Assembly: GCF_963676935.1 (NCBI RefSeq)
Contig: NZ_OY781470.1
Coordinates: 372,001-436,000, forward strand
Length of the DNA stretch: 64,000 bases
Source: Halarcobacter sp.
Lineage (GTDB): Bacteria > Campylobacterota > Campylobacteria > Campylobacterales > Arcobacteraceae
Reading direction: 5' to 3'
The position numbers and the translations under genes were made by a program. Below are positions 36,749 to 45,375 of the stretch, one piece after another. The notes beneath the pieces were generated by a model that was not told where the DNA came from, did not search any database, and worked only from the letters and a program-made list of their open reading frames with translations. Numbering within the stretch: the stretch's first letter is position 1; each line of letters begins with the position of its first letter.

Positions 36749-36872
36749 TGAAATTGAAGGAAATAATGATATTTTAATGTTTATTAAATGGGTTTATTAT
36801 GAGTGGTTACCAAATAGTGGATATGAAAAAATCACTATACTTACTTATATTATATATGATGATTATACTTTT
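36744..36872 (+). pseudogene. Remnant of a third AraC/GyrI-type regulator (C-terminal piece)
   Basis: The plus strand reads FEIEGNNDILMFIKWVYYEW then LPNSGYEKITILTYIIYDDY. This aligns with FDVQGHQGDILKFMNWVYHEW and the following residues in the protein at 31836-32711, and with the same part of 9316-10164. Only about 43 codons of the effector domain remain, with no DNA-binding part. It abuts the rhodanese fragment head to head. The missing parts point to internal deletion. Confidence 0.82.
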
Positions 36873-36928
36873 AGTAAAATTTATATATTCCTGTTCAAGC
36901 TATATAATTTTAAACAGTATTTATATTG

Positions 36929-37684
36929 TTAAACTGCCTTTGTTTCTATTTTATATCCCATTTTAGAGTGACTGCTTATTAAGTTTTTATTAACTTTTTG
37001 TCTTAATCTAAATAAAACTCCTCTTAATGCACCTTCTCCAACCAATTCTCCATCATATAAAAAATCTTCAATAGCCTCATTTGCAACAATACAATTTTCA
37101 TTTTTTATTAGGATTTCAAAAAGTTTTATCTCTTTTTGATTTAGATTTATCTCTTTATCTTCTAAAAACAATTTTCTCAAATCTTTATCAAAAATATAAC
37201 CAAACTTTAGTGTTTTAAATCTTTTCTGTGAATTTTCACTATTCTCTTTTATTTTTTCAAGTGCTACATAATGTTTTTTACTATCTTCAAGTTTTATAGT
37301 TAATTCTTTTTTATCTGAAAATTTTTTTAAGGCTAATTCTACTGTTGCTTTTAATTCTGCATCTTTAAAAGGTTTAATTATATATCCATAAGGTTCATTT
37401 TTAATTGCTCGCTCAATTGTTGTATATTTATCATTTGCTGTTAAAAAAACAAAAGGTATATCATATCTTTTTATAATCTCTTCACTTAGTGAAATCCCAT
37501 CATCACCGTTTTTTAAAGTAATATCTAAAAGGGCTAAATCACAGCTGTTTTCTTCCAACAGTTTTAAAGCTTTTTTTATATTTGTTGCAACTCCAATAAC
37601 ATTGAATCCAAACTCTAAAAGGGCTTCTTTTATATCCATTGCAGTTACTATTTCATCTTCAACAACTAATATATTTTTTTTCAT
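36929..37684 (-). CDS. Response regulator, receiver plus winged helix (paralogue)
   Basis: A 251-residue regulator with receiver residues E9-D10, phospho-acceptor D54 (LALLDITLKNG) and K104 (IIKPF). A linker of about 30 charged residues precedes a winged-helix part (LNQKEIKLFEILIKNENCIVAN, GALRGVLFRLRQKV). The start codon overlaps the stop of the kinase gene (TAATG), so it is the coupled partner of that kinase. It is similar in sequence and layout to the regulator at 35433-36128. Its 3' end reaches the pseudogene island. Confidence 0.9.
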   Translation of the reverse strand: MKKNILVVEDEIVTAMDIKEALLEFGFNVIGVATNIKKALKLLEENSCDLALLDITLKNGDDGISLSEEIIKRYDIPFVFLTANDKYTTIERAIKNEPYGYIIKPFKDAELKATVELALKKFSDKKELTIKLEDSKKHYVALEKIKENSENSQKRFKTLKFGYIFDKDLRKLFLEDKEINLNQKEIKLFEILIKNENCIVANEAIEDFLYDGELVGEGALRGVLFRLRQKVNKNLISSHSKMGYKIETKAV

Positions 37685-38964
37685 TAATCCTCTTCTTCTG
37701 ATATTTCATATGAAATGCTACATGAAAGTCCATTTTCATTTATAATTTCTAATTCACCATTAAGTTGAAATTCGACAATTGACTCTATAAGTTGCCAACC
37801 TAAAGAGTTATTATTTTTTAATTTTTGTATATTATATCCAATACCATTATCTTTTACCCCAAATAAAATTTGCTTATTATTTTGATAGATAAAAATATCA
37901 ATATTACCATTGTTCCTATCTTTAAATGCATGTTTAATACTATTTAAAAGTAGTTCATGAATCACTAATGCTACAAGTACTGAATTATTTATAGATAAGT
38001 TAATATTCTCTTTCACAGATATATTTATATTTAAAGTATTTTTTAAATTATAAATATCTTTAATAGCAAAAGTTAGTTTTTCTAAATATTGTTTCATATT
38101 TATAAATCTTAAATCATTATCTTGGTAGATTATTTCATGAACAAGTGCAATTGCATAAATTCTACTTCTTGTTTTATCTAATTGAGTATTAATTACATCA
38201 TTTTTTTCTCTTCTTTTTTGCATAGAAAGTAAAGATGATAAAACTTGTAAATTGTTTTTAACTCTATGATGAATCTCTTTTATTAAAATCTCTTTTTCCT
38301 CTAAAGAACTTTTTATTATTTGTTCTTTTTTCTTTTGTTCTGTAATATCCCTTGCAAAAGCACAAATAAACTCTTCTTCCCCATTTGCAGAAAAATAATT
38401 TGCAGCTATTAAACAAGGAAATGATTTCCCATCTTTTGTTGTTAGTTCTGATTCAAAGTAGTTAAATTGCTTTTTCTTTTGTATAATAATTTTTTCAACT
38501 TCATGGAATTTTTTATCAATTTTTATGATATGCTCATTTAGTAACTCTTCTTTTGTATATCCCAAAACTTTACATAATCTATTATTTACATATACAATTT
38601 TCCCATCAAATTTAAACCAATAGATAGCATCTGCTGTATTATCAAGTACAAAATTAATAAGTTTAAGATTTTCACTCTCTTTTTTTTGAAAAAGTATTAA
38701 CTTCTCTTTTGCCTCTTTTTCTATTTTTGCAATACTTCTTAAAAAGAAATATAAAAAAACACTTGTAACAATAAAAAAAGTTATTCCTATAAATAAAGGT
38801 AGTTTTGTATCCTGATTATTATCTGTATGTTGAATAATAAACATTGAAACTTTATTTACAAGAACAATTCCAATAATTCCAATAATTAAAAATGTAAATG
38901 AGTATAGTTTAGCTTTTTTTTCGTTAGGTATCTTCGCAATTACTTTTAAAATGTCATTAAACAT
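37684..38964 (-). CDS. Membrane PAS-containing sensor histidine kinase (HisKA_2 type)
   Basis: A 426-residue kinase with two N-terminal membrane segments (about 17-37 and 48-70) joined by a short loop, so it has little periplasmic sensor. A PAS domain (about 100-215, NTADAIYWFKFDGKIVYVNNRL) is followed by HisKA_2 with KEIHHRVKNNLQVLSSLLSMQ and an ATPase domain with HELLLNSIKHAF and GVKDNGIGYN. ATG 38964 is chosen because a GAGGA site lies five bases upstream; the frame is open slightly further. It sits in one operon with the regulator at 36929. Confidence 0.9.
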   Translation of the reverse strand: MFNDILKVIAKIPNEKKAKLYSFTFLIIGIIGIVLVNKVSMFIIQHTDNNQDTKLPLFIGITFFIVTSVFLYFFLRSIAKIEKEAKEKLILFQKKESENLKLINFVLDNTADAIYWFKFDGKIVYVNNRLCKVLGYTKEELLNEHIIKIDKKFHEVEKIIIQKKKQFNYFESELTTKDGKSFPCLIAANYFSANGEEEFICAFARDITEQKKKEQIIKSSLEEKEILIKEIHHRVKNNLQVLSSLLSMQKRREKNDVINTQLDKTRSRIYAIALVHEIIYQDNDLRFINMKQYLEKLTFAIKDIYNLKNTLNINISVKENINLSINNSVLVALVIHELLLNSIKHAFKDRNNGNIDIFIYQNNKQILFGVKDNGIGYNIQKLKNNNSLGWQLIESIVEFQLNGELEIINENGLSCSISYEISEEED

Positions 38965-39097
38965 TGTTTCCTCAATATTATTATTCCAGAAAATCATTAT
39001 ATACTTTTTTTATTTAGATACTAAAAAAACATATGAGATTTTTTTGAGATTTTTTTTATCTACAATTCTTTTAAGATAAGTATGAAAGGAGAAAAAA

Positions 39098-39706
39098 ATG
39101 GAAAGATTTTCTAGACGCTCTTTTTTAAAAAGTACAAGTTTAGGAGCAACTATTTTGGCATCAGGTGCCTATGGTAACCCTTTATCTAGTCTAATTTTGT
39201 CAGATAAAAAACAAAACAATATTAATTTAGACTATGTTATTTTTGATAAAGGCATAGAAAAAAGTGAAGAGTTCGCAAAAAAAATGAAAGCTTTGGGAAC
39301 TAAAATATATGAAGTAAATAAAGATATTTCTCAAATGTGGAGTGAGATAATCAGTCCAACATGGGGTAAAAATAAAAATACAGCTATTGCAGGATTAACT
39401 TCTTATGAAACAATGTTTGTATTAGAAAGACTTGCCTTTGATAAAGGTATGTTAATGTATTTCAATGCAGAACATAATATAGCTAATAGTAATATTAGCC
39501 ATAAATTACAAGCATCAAAAGTTGAACTTGAAAGAATCAAAAAAAATCTAGATAAATATGATTGGACAGATGCTTTAGCTTTAAAAATCAATAATTATGA
39601 GTATGAAAGAATTGATTCTAAAACTAAAATATCTACAATCAATAATAAAAATGAAAAAAATCAAATATTATATTCTTGGATTATTGCTCCAAGAAAAGTT
39701 AGTTAA
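39098..39706 (+). CDS. Tat-signal protein of unknown function, leader of the flavocytochrome operon
   Basis: A 202-residue protein with a twin-arginine signal (R6-R7 in FSRRSFLKS, then a hydrophobic stretch to about residue 25). The mature part, with IFDKGIEKSEEFAKKMKALG and GLTSYETMFVLERLAFDKGM, matches no cofactor-binding fold I know and has no cysteines. It ends 11 bases before the flavoprotein gene. That flavoprotein has no export signal of its own, although its cytochrome partner is periplasmic. One idea is that this protein carries or stabilises the flavoprotein during Tat export. Confidence 0.75.
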   Translation: MERFSRRSFLKSTSLGATILASGAYGNPLSSLILSDKKQNNINLDYVIFDKGIEKSEEFAKKMKALGTKIYEVNKDISQMWSEIISPTWGKNKNTAIAGLTSYETMFVLERLAFDKGMLMYFNAEHNIANSNISHKLQASKVELERIKKNLDKYDWTDALALKINNYEYERIDSKTKISTINNKNEKNQILYSWIIAPRKVS

Positions 39707-39717
39707 AGGAGATTTGT

Positions 39718-41364
39718 ATGTCTAAAAATGAAGAGATAATATTACCAAATGGTGTTAGCCAAGAGGATTTTTTACAAGCAGTAAAAGAGCTTGAAAAAGT
39801 TACAGGTAAACAATGGGTTTTTAAAACTAAAGATGATTTGCACTTATATCGAGATGCTTATTCTCCATATTGGGATGAACCAGAAGAGCCTATTCCCTCT
39901 TTAGCAATTGCACCAAAAGAAGTTGATGAGGTACAAGAAATTGTAAAAATTGCAAATAAGTATGGATTACCACTTTTCCCTATCTCTACAGGTAAAAATC
40001 TAGGTTATGGATCTTCTGCCCCAAACAACAGAGGTGATGTAGTAGTTGATTTAAAAAGAATGAATAAAATTATTGAAGTAAATGATAAAAGAAACTACTG
40101 TATTTTAGAGCCAGGTGTATCATATTTTGACCTTTATGAATATTGTGAAAAAAACAATTTAAATGTAATGATGGATATGCCAGATCCAGGTTGGGGAAGT
40201 CCTGTTGGAAATTCACTTGACCATGGCTGGGGTTATATGCATGGACAATATAGAGACCACTTTGGTGCACACTGTGGGATGGAAGTTGTTTTAGCAAATG
40301 GTGAACTGATGAGAACTGGTATGGGAGCACTTCCTGGAGCAAAAACTTTTGCAGAAAACAAATACGGTTATGGACCATATGTTGATGGTCTTTTCTCTCA
40401 ATCAAATTTTGGGATTGTAACAAAAATGGGATTTTGGATGATGCCAAAACCTGAGCATTATTCATTAGCTGTGTTAACAGTTCCAAGAAGAGATGATTTA
40501 ATTCCTTTAGTTGAAATTATGAACTATTTAGAAGATTCATCAATTATTGGTTGGCCTTTATATAGGAGTCCGTTAAATCCTGAATATGGAAAACCAATGA
40601 ATCCTGAGTTAAAATCATATTTAACATCAAAAAATGGGAAACCAGATATTGATAAGATTCAAGATTATGCACTTAGAAATAAAATTCCATACTGGAAAAT
40701 AGATATTCCTTTATATGGAAATAAAGAAGCTGTAGAAGCAAATATTAGATATATAAGAGATAGATTCTCAAGTGCAATTGAAGGTGCAAAAGTTGAAGTT
40801 GAAGAAAATTATTCTTTACCTTTATCTGATGAGCAAAAAAAAGCTGTTAAACATAAAGTTACACTTGGTATTCCAAACCTTGAAATTTTTTGGTTAAGTA
40901 CTAGAGGTGAAAATTTTGGACCAAAAGATGGTCATGTATGGTTTTCTCCTATTATTCCAAGGGATGGGGCAGAGTTATTAAAATGCCAAGAGATTTATAT
41001 TGATACTTTCCATGAGTTAGGAATGGAATCTATGATTACACCATTTTCACACCCAAGAACATGGATGTATAGAGCATTTTGTTTTATGATTGGATTTGCT
41101 AATTCAAGGGAAGATAAAGAGAAAAATGCACAAATGAGAAAAGTCTATAATACTATGGTTAAAGTTGCAGCAAAGCATGGATGGGGAGATTATAGAGCAG
41201 CACCACCTTTCCAAGATGCAGTATCTAGTGTTTACAGTTTTAATAATAATATATTAAAAAGATTTGCAGAAGAGTTAAAAGATACTATTGATCCAAATGG
41301 AATATTAGCTCCGGGTAGAGGGGGAATTTGGCCTAAGAGATTAAGAGGAGATAAAAATGCTTAA
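39718..41364 (+). CDS. p-Cresol methylhydroxylase-like flavoprotein subunit
   Basis: A 548-residue FAD enzyme of the vanillyl-alcohol-oxidase/PCMH family. The FAD-binding part has LFPISTGKNLGYGSSAPNNR and VVVDLKRMNKI. The C-terminal part has HVWFSPIIPRDGAEL, DYRAAPPFQDAVSS and the end DPNGILAPGRGGIWP, which match 4-cresol dehydrogenase and eugenol hydroxylase. These enzymes oxidise para-alkyl phenols with water and pass electrons to a c-type cytochrome. The cytochrome gene follows with an 8-base overlap, which strongly supports this assignment. The exact phenol is unknown. No signal peptide is seen. Confidence 0.87.
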   Translation: MSKNEEIILPNGVSQEDFLQAVKELEKVTGKQWVFKTKDDLHLYRDAYSPYWDEPEEPIPSLAIAPKEVDEVQEIVKIANKYGLPLFPISTGKNLGYGSSAPNNRGDVVVDLKRMNKIIEVNDKRNYCILEPGVSYFDLYEYCEKNNLNVMMDMPDPGWGSPVGNSLDHGWGYMHGQYRDHFGAHCGMEVVLANGELMRTGMGALPGAKTFAENKYGYGPYVDGLFSQSNFGIVTKMGFWMMPKPEHYSLAVLTVPRRDDLIPLVEIMNYLEDSSIIGWPLYRSPLNPEYGKPMNPELKSYLTSKNGKPDIDKIQDYALRNKIPYWKIDIPLYGNKEAVEANIRYIRDRFSSAIEGAKVEVEENYSLPLSDEQKKAVKHKVTLGIPNLEIFWLSTRGENFGPKDGHVWFSPIIPRDGAELLKCQEIYIDTFHELGMESMITPFSHPRTWMYRAFCFMIGFANSREDKEKNAQMRKVYNTMVKVAAKHGWGDYRAAPPFQDAVSSVYSFNNNILKRFAEELKDTIDPNGILAPGRGGIWPKRLRGDKNA

Positions 41365-41692
41365 AAATATGAAGATTTTATTATTAACAGCTGTTTTAGC
41401 AAGTTCATTATTTGCAAATGATTCTTCAAAATTTAAAGAAGGGAAACAAGTATTTGATAAATGGTGTGTTCATTGTCACGGCATAGGTATGCCTGCAACT
41501 AATGCCTTAGGGATTGTATATAAAGATACAGGTATCTCCCCTGTCTTAGCGCAAAGAAAAAATTTAGATGCAGGGTTTGTAGATTATGTAGTTAGAAATG
41601 GAAGATTTAGTATGCCATTTTTTAGAAAAACTGAAATTAATGATAAACAATTAGAAAGTTTATCTTTTTATCTTTCTACAAAAAATAAATAA
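41357..41692 (+). CDS. Class I cytochrome c, electron acceptor of the flavoprotein
   Basis: A 111-residue periplasmic cytochrome. A signal peptide runs to about residue 20 (ending SLFA). The haem motif is C37-V-H-C40-H41, and Met86 in RFSMPFF is the likely sixth ligand. The size and layout match the PchC subunit of p-cresol methylhydroxylase. Its start lies inside the flavoprotein gene after a GGAG site, so the two subunits are co-translated, presumably to keep a fixed ratio. Confidence 0.9.
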   Translation: MLKNMKILLLTAVLASSLFANDSSKFKEGKQVFDKWCVHCHGIGMPATNALGIVYKDTGISPVLAQRKNLDAGFVDYVVRNGRFSMPFFRKTEINDKQLESLSFYLSTKNK

Positions 41693-41696
41693 AATA

Positions 41697-41727
41697 GTAA
41701 CTTCTCAAAAGATATTTGAGAAGTTAC
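41697..41727 (+). terminator. Hairpin ending the flavocytochrome operon
   Basis: A 13-bp perfect stem (GTAACTTCTCAAA and its complement) with a 5-base loop lies four bases after the cytochrome stop. No T-run follows directly, so termination strength is uncertain. Confidence 0.55.
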
Positions 41728-41792
41728 CACTCTTTGACAAACTTTTTATTCTAATTTGTTATAATCATTGTAAAAGTACTAAGGAGAAATAT

Positions 41793-42224
41793 ATGGAGTG
41801 TGAATTTCCATCTATAAACAGTAATAAAGATGATATAAAAGAGATATTTGACAACACTAAAACTATAGCTATTATTGGACTTTCTCCAAATGAAAGCAAA
41901 GCTAGTAATATGGTGGGAAAATATCTTAAAAATGCTGGATTTAAAATTGTTCCTGTTTATCCTAAAGAGGATGAAATCTTAGGAGAGAAAGTATATAGAA
42001 GTTTGAAAGAGATACCTTTTAAAGTTGATATGGTTGATATTTTTAGAAAACCTGATGTGATTGGTTTAGTTGTAGATGCTGCTATTGAAAGAGGTGATGT
42101 CGATACAGTTTGGACTCAATTAGGTTTAGTAAATAATGAAGCAGCTCAAAAAGCAAAAGAGGCTGGTATGAAAGTTGTACAAAACAAATGTACAAAGATT
42201 GAACATAGAGAGATTTATTCTTAG
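41793..42224 (+). CDS. CoA-binding-domain protein (YccU family)
   Basis: A 143-residue single-domain Rossmann-like protein. The start of the domain reads KTIAIIGLSPNESKASNMVGKYL, with later segments KIVPVYPKEDEILGEKVYRSL and VDIFRKPD, which match the succinyl-CoA-ligase-like CoA-binding family (E. coli YccU). The cellular role of this family is not established. An AAGGAG site precedes ATG 41793. Its stop overlaps the end of the convergent kinase gene by four bases. Confidence 0.88.
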   Translation: MECEFPSINSNKDDIKEIFDNTKTIAIIGLSPNESKASNMVGKYLKNAGFKIVPVYPKEDEILGEKVYRSLKEIPFKVDMVDIFRKPDVIGLVVDAAIERGDVDTVWTQLGLVNNEAAQKAKEAGMKVVQNKCTKIEHREIYS

Positions 42225-43513
42225 TCTTTTTTAGTGTGAGGTTTGTTTGGCAATACGATTGTTGCCACACAACCTGATTTCCCATCAGTTCTATTTTTTA
42301 GTGAGATTGTAGCACCTAAAGCATCAGCTGCATTTTTAGCAAGGAATAATCCTAATCCAGCACCACTCTCTTTTCCCATTCTTTTAAATGGAGCAAAAAG
42401 GTCTATTGATTCATCAATCCCTTCCCCATCATCTGTAATACTAATAGTTGTTTCTTTTTTTGTTTTATTTAATCTTATTGCAATAGATTTATCATCTGGA
42501 GTAAATTTTATAGCATTTTGAACAAAGTTTTGGATTATTTGATTTATTAGTGTTGGTTGTAAATAAACTTCATGATGATTTACATTTGAAAAAAATGTTA
42601 AAATTATTTGTTTTTTTGCACTTAGCATTCTATAATCATTAGTTTTTCTTTGAAGATATTGAACTAAATCAATCTCTTCTGGTTTTTCAAATTGTGCACC
42701 TTCTGCTCTACCTATATCAAGGATTGAACTAATCATTTTATTCATATCATTTATTTGTTCAACAGTAAGTTTCATAGTCTCTTGATATTTTTCTGGTTCT
42801 CTTGGTTTCATTAATGTTACTTCATTTTTTAATTTCATAACTGCAAGAGGAGTTTTTAATTCATGGGCAACACCTATGAAAAGTTCTTTTTTAAATCTAA
42901 TATTTGTTTCAATTCTAGATGTAAGTGAATTAATAGAATTTGCCAAAGGATGAAACTCAATAGGAAGATTGTCTTTTTTTATCTGGGTTAGATAGTTTTC
43001 ATCCATATTTGATAGTTTATTTGTTATTTGAATAATTGGTTTTAGTAAAGTTTTTGATACAGTAAATGCATAAAATACAACCATTAGTAATCCACCTAAA
43101 GATATTAACAGTAGGTTGTTAAATATTTTATTTAACATATCAAGTGATGAGTTTATATTTTTTATTATCTTAATATATTCCCTTTTTTTAGGGTCAAATA
43201 GATATAAAATTTGCATATAGTGATTGTTCTTTACTTTAAATGTAGTATATGCAGTTTGTGGTACATGTTCAAGTTTTACAATATCAACATTGATTCCACT
43301 ATGGGTTATAATATTAAAATTTTTTGTATCTACATTTGTTGATTTACTAATCTTATAAATTAATTGTGCATCTTTGTATAATGAATCTTGAATTTCATCA
43401 AAAATAGTTGATTTGGTATAGCCATAAAAAATAGCTGAAAGTATTAAAATCAGAAGTGAAGTAGCAAGTACAAGCTTTTGATGAAACTGTTTGTATATGC
43501 TCTTCACACGCAT
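42221..43513 (-). CDS. Sensor histidine kinase of an OmpR-type two-component system
   Basis: A 430-residue membrane kinase. Membrane segments lie at about 14-34 and 135-158, flanking a periplasmic domain of about 100 residues. A HAMP linker follows. The HisKA domain has the motif VAHELKTPLAVMKL and the ATPase domain has QIIQNFVQNAIKFTPDD, DDGEGID and GLGLFLAKN. ATG 43513 is preferred to the TTG directly before it. It lies 14 bases after the regulator gene and is co-transcribed with it. The signal is unknown; the layout resembles the ArsS-like kinases of Campylobacterota. Confidence 0.9.
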   Translation of the reverse strand: MRVKSIYKQFHQKLVLATSLLILILSAIFYGYTKSTIFDEIQDSLYKDAQLIYKISKSTNVDTKNFNIITHSGINVDIVKLEHVPQTAYTTFKVKNNHYMQILYLFDPKKREYIKIIKNINSSLDMLNKIFNNLLLISLGGLLMVVFYAFTVSKTLLKPIIQITNKLSNMDENYLTQIKKDNLPIEFHPLANSINSLTSRIETNIRFKKELFIGVAHELKTPLAVMKLKNEVTLMKPREPEKYQETMKLTVEQINDMNKMISSILDIGRAEGAQFEKPEEIDLVQYLQRKTNDYRMLSAKKQIILTFFSNVNHHEVYLQPTLINQIIQNFVQNAIKFTPDDKSIAIRLNKTKKETTISITDDGEGIDESIDLFAPFKRMGKESGAGLGLFLAKNAADALGATISLKNRTDGKSGCVATIVLPNKPHTKKD

Positions 43514-43527
43514 CAATTATCTTTTAA

Positions 43528-44208
43528 TTATGCTTCTTCATTTGAATCAGGATAACAGAATCTGTATCCTCTTCTTCTAATAGTCTCAATTGTAGAGATA
43601 TTTAATGGTTTATCCATTTTTTGTCTAATTTGGTTAATAGCAACTTCAATTACATTTGGAGTTACTAATTCTGGTTCTTCCCAGATAGCGTCTAATAATT
43701 GTTCTTTAGAAACAATTTGATCTCTGTGTCTAGCAAGGTGAGTTAATACTTCAAAAGGTTTACCTTTTAACTCAATTTCTTCACCATTGAATTCAATTTT
43801 TTCCTCATCTGGATTAATTGATAATTGCTCGATTTCAATTACGTTTGTCCCACCAAATCTTAATCTAGCTTCAATTCTTGCTAATAGAATATCAAAATCA
43901 AATGGTTTTTTAATATAATCATCTGCACCAGCTTTAAGTGCTTCAATTTCAGAATCTTTATCATCTCTAGCTGATAGAATAACTACAGCAGTTCTTGAAC
44001 TTCTATTTTTTACAATTTTACAAAGTTCAATCCCATCACCATCTGGTAACATCCAATCTGTTAATACTAAATCATAATTTCTAATATCGATGAAATATTC
44101 TGCATCTTTATAATTTTCAGCCGCATCAACTTGGTAACCAAAGTCTGTTAGACCTTCTTGTAAAGTTCTATTTAGTGTAATTTCATCTTCAATAATTAAT
44201 ATTCTCAT
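43528..44208 (-). CDS. OmpR-family response regulator
   Basis: A 226-residue regulator. Its receiver domain has E7-D8 (IIEDE), phospho-acceptor D53 region (LVLTDWMLPDGDG) and the conserved lysine in DYIKKPF. The winged helix contains LKGKPFEVLTHLARHRDQIVS and NVIEVAINQIRQK and ends RRRGYRF, typical of OmpR/PhoB proteins. It is the first gene of the pair with the kinase at 42221-43513. The 330-base region upstream contains a 20-bp palindrome that could be its own operator. Confidence 0.92.
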   Translation of the reverse strand: MRILIIEDEITLNRTLQEGLTDFGYQVDAAENYKDAEYFIDIRNYDLVLTDWMLPDGDGIELCKIVKNRSSRTAVVILSARDDKDSEIEALKAGADDYIKKPFDFDILLARIEARLRFGGTNVIEIEQLSINPDEEKIEFNGEEIELKGKPFEVLTHLARHRDQIVSKEQLLDAIWEEPELVTPNVIEVAINQIRQKMDKPLNISTIETIRRRGYRFCYPDSNEEA

Positions 44209-44538
44209 ATAGATTTCCCTTATTTTACGTTAGCTTAATTTTAAGTTAAGTTTAATTTTTGACGGAATTATATCATAAATATAGTAAAAATTAAAGGTTT
44301 TTTAAGCTAAATTTTAAAATTTAGCAATTTTTTGTACAAAATTGTAAAAGAATTCATTTAAAATCTCCAAATTTTAGCTGTTTTTCAGAATAAAATTAAT
44401 TTTTAAATTAAAACTTTATTTTATCTATGTTAAAAAAATCTTAATATGGACAATAAAAATATAAAAAATAATCACTAGTTAACTTTCTATTAGTAAAAAA
44501 AAGATAAAATAGAAACTACTAAAAATTTAAGGAATATA
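44209..44538. promoter_or_regulatory. 330-base divergent intergenic region with a 20-bp palindrome
   Basis: This gap separates the response regulator gene from the peb4-like gene and holds both promoters. It contains the perfect palindrome GCTAAATTTTAAAATTTAGC at 44306-44325 and a related half site AAATTTTAGC about 50 bases further on. A partial repeat with the elements CTTAATTTTAAG and GTTAAG lies near 44240. I found no open reading frame or RNA gene. The palindrome is followed by AATTTTTT, so a terminator for an unseen transcript is the alternative. Confidence 0.45.
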
Positions 44539-45360
44539 ATGAATATGACTAAAAGTAAAAAAATTGTTACAAGTTTAATAGCAACATTAGCGCTTTCGAC
44601 GTTGTCTTTGAATGCTGCTGATTATGGTTCAGTAAATGGTGAAAAAATCACAAGTGATGACATAAATTCAGTTATTAGAAATGCAAAAGTTGATTTTGAT
44701 AAGTTACCAAAAAAGACTAAAAATAAAGTTTTAGAGCAAATTGTAGAAAAAAAACTTTTAACAGAAAAAGCTTTAAAAAGTGGTGTTAAATCTGATTCAA
44801 AATATAAAGAAGCTTTAGCAAAAGTTGAAAAAGAATTGGCTTTAGAGATTTGGATGCAAAATGAATCGAAAAAAATAAAAATCTCTGATAATGAAGCAAA
44901 AGATTTTTATAACAAAAATAAAGATAAATTTAAAGTTCCTGCAACTTTAGAAGCTAGACATATTTTAACAAAAACTGAAAATGATGCAAAAAGTATTATT
45001 AAAGCTTTAGATAAAGCATCAAACAAAAAAGATGAGTTTGTAAAACTTGCTAAAGAAAAATCAGTTGGTCCAAGTGGTCCAAAGGGTGGATACCTTGGTA
45101 AATTCCCTGAGAATCAAATGGTTCCTGAATTCTCAAAAGCTGCAAAAGCTTTAAAAGTAAATACTTATACAAAATCACCAGTTAAAACTCAATACGGTTA
45201 TCATGTAATTTATCTTGAAGGTAAAGAGGCACCTAAAACTTTAACTTTTGATAAAGTAAAAGATAAGATTAAACAAATGGTATTTCAAGAGAAATTTCAA
45301 AATATAATCAAATCTGAAGTTGATAAATTAAAAAGTAAAGCAAAAATTGTAATTAAATAA
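44539..45360 (+). CDS. peb4: Periplasmic parvulin-type peptidyl-prolyl isomerase (PEB4/Cbf2-like)
   Basis: A 273-residue SurA/PpiC-type chaperone. The signal peptide ends near SLNAA (residue 27). An N-terminal helical chaperone part contains EQIVEKKLLTEKALKSG. The parvulin domain (about 133-232) reads ARHILTKTENDAK, GPKGGYLGKF and YGYHVIYLEG. Relatives assist outer-membrane protein assembly and adhesion. The pairing with fba directly downstream (16-base gap) is the order known in Campylobacter jejuni and Helicobacter pylori, which supports orthology. Confidence 0.92.
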   Translation: MNMTKSKKIVTSLIATLALSTLSLNAADYGSVNGEKITSDDINSVIRNAKVDFDKLPKKTKNKVLEQIVEKKLLTEKALKSGVKSDSKYKEALAKVEKELALEIWMQNESKKIKISDNEAKDFYNKNKDKFKVPATLEARHILTKTENDAKSIIKALDKASNKKDEFVKLAKEKSVGPSGPKGGYLGKFPENQMVPEFSKAAKALKVNTYTKSPVKTQYGYHVIYLEGKEAPKTLTFDKVKDKIKQMVFQEKFQNIIKSEVDKLKSKAKIVIK

Positions 45361-45375
45361 ATTAGGAGTATTTAT

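Noticed and set aside
40070-40486. 138-codon open frame antisense to the flavoprotein gene
   Set aside because: It lies wholly inside a well-supported gene and has no motif and no ribosome site.
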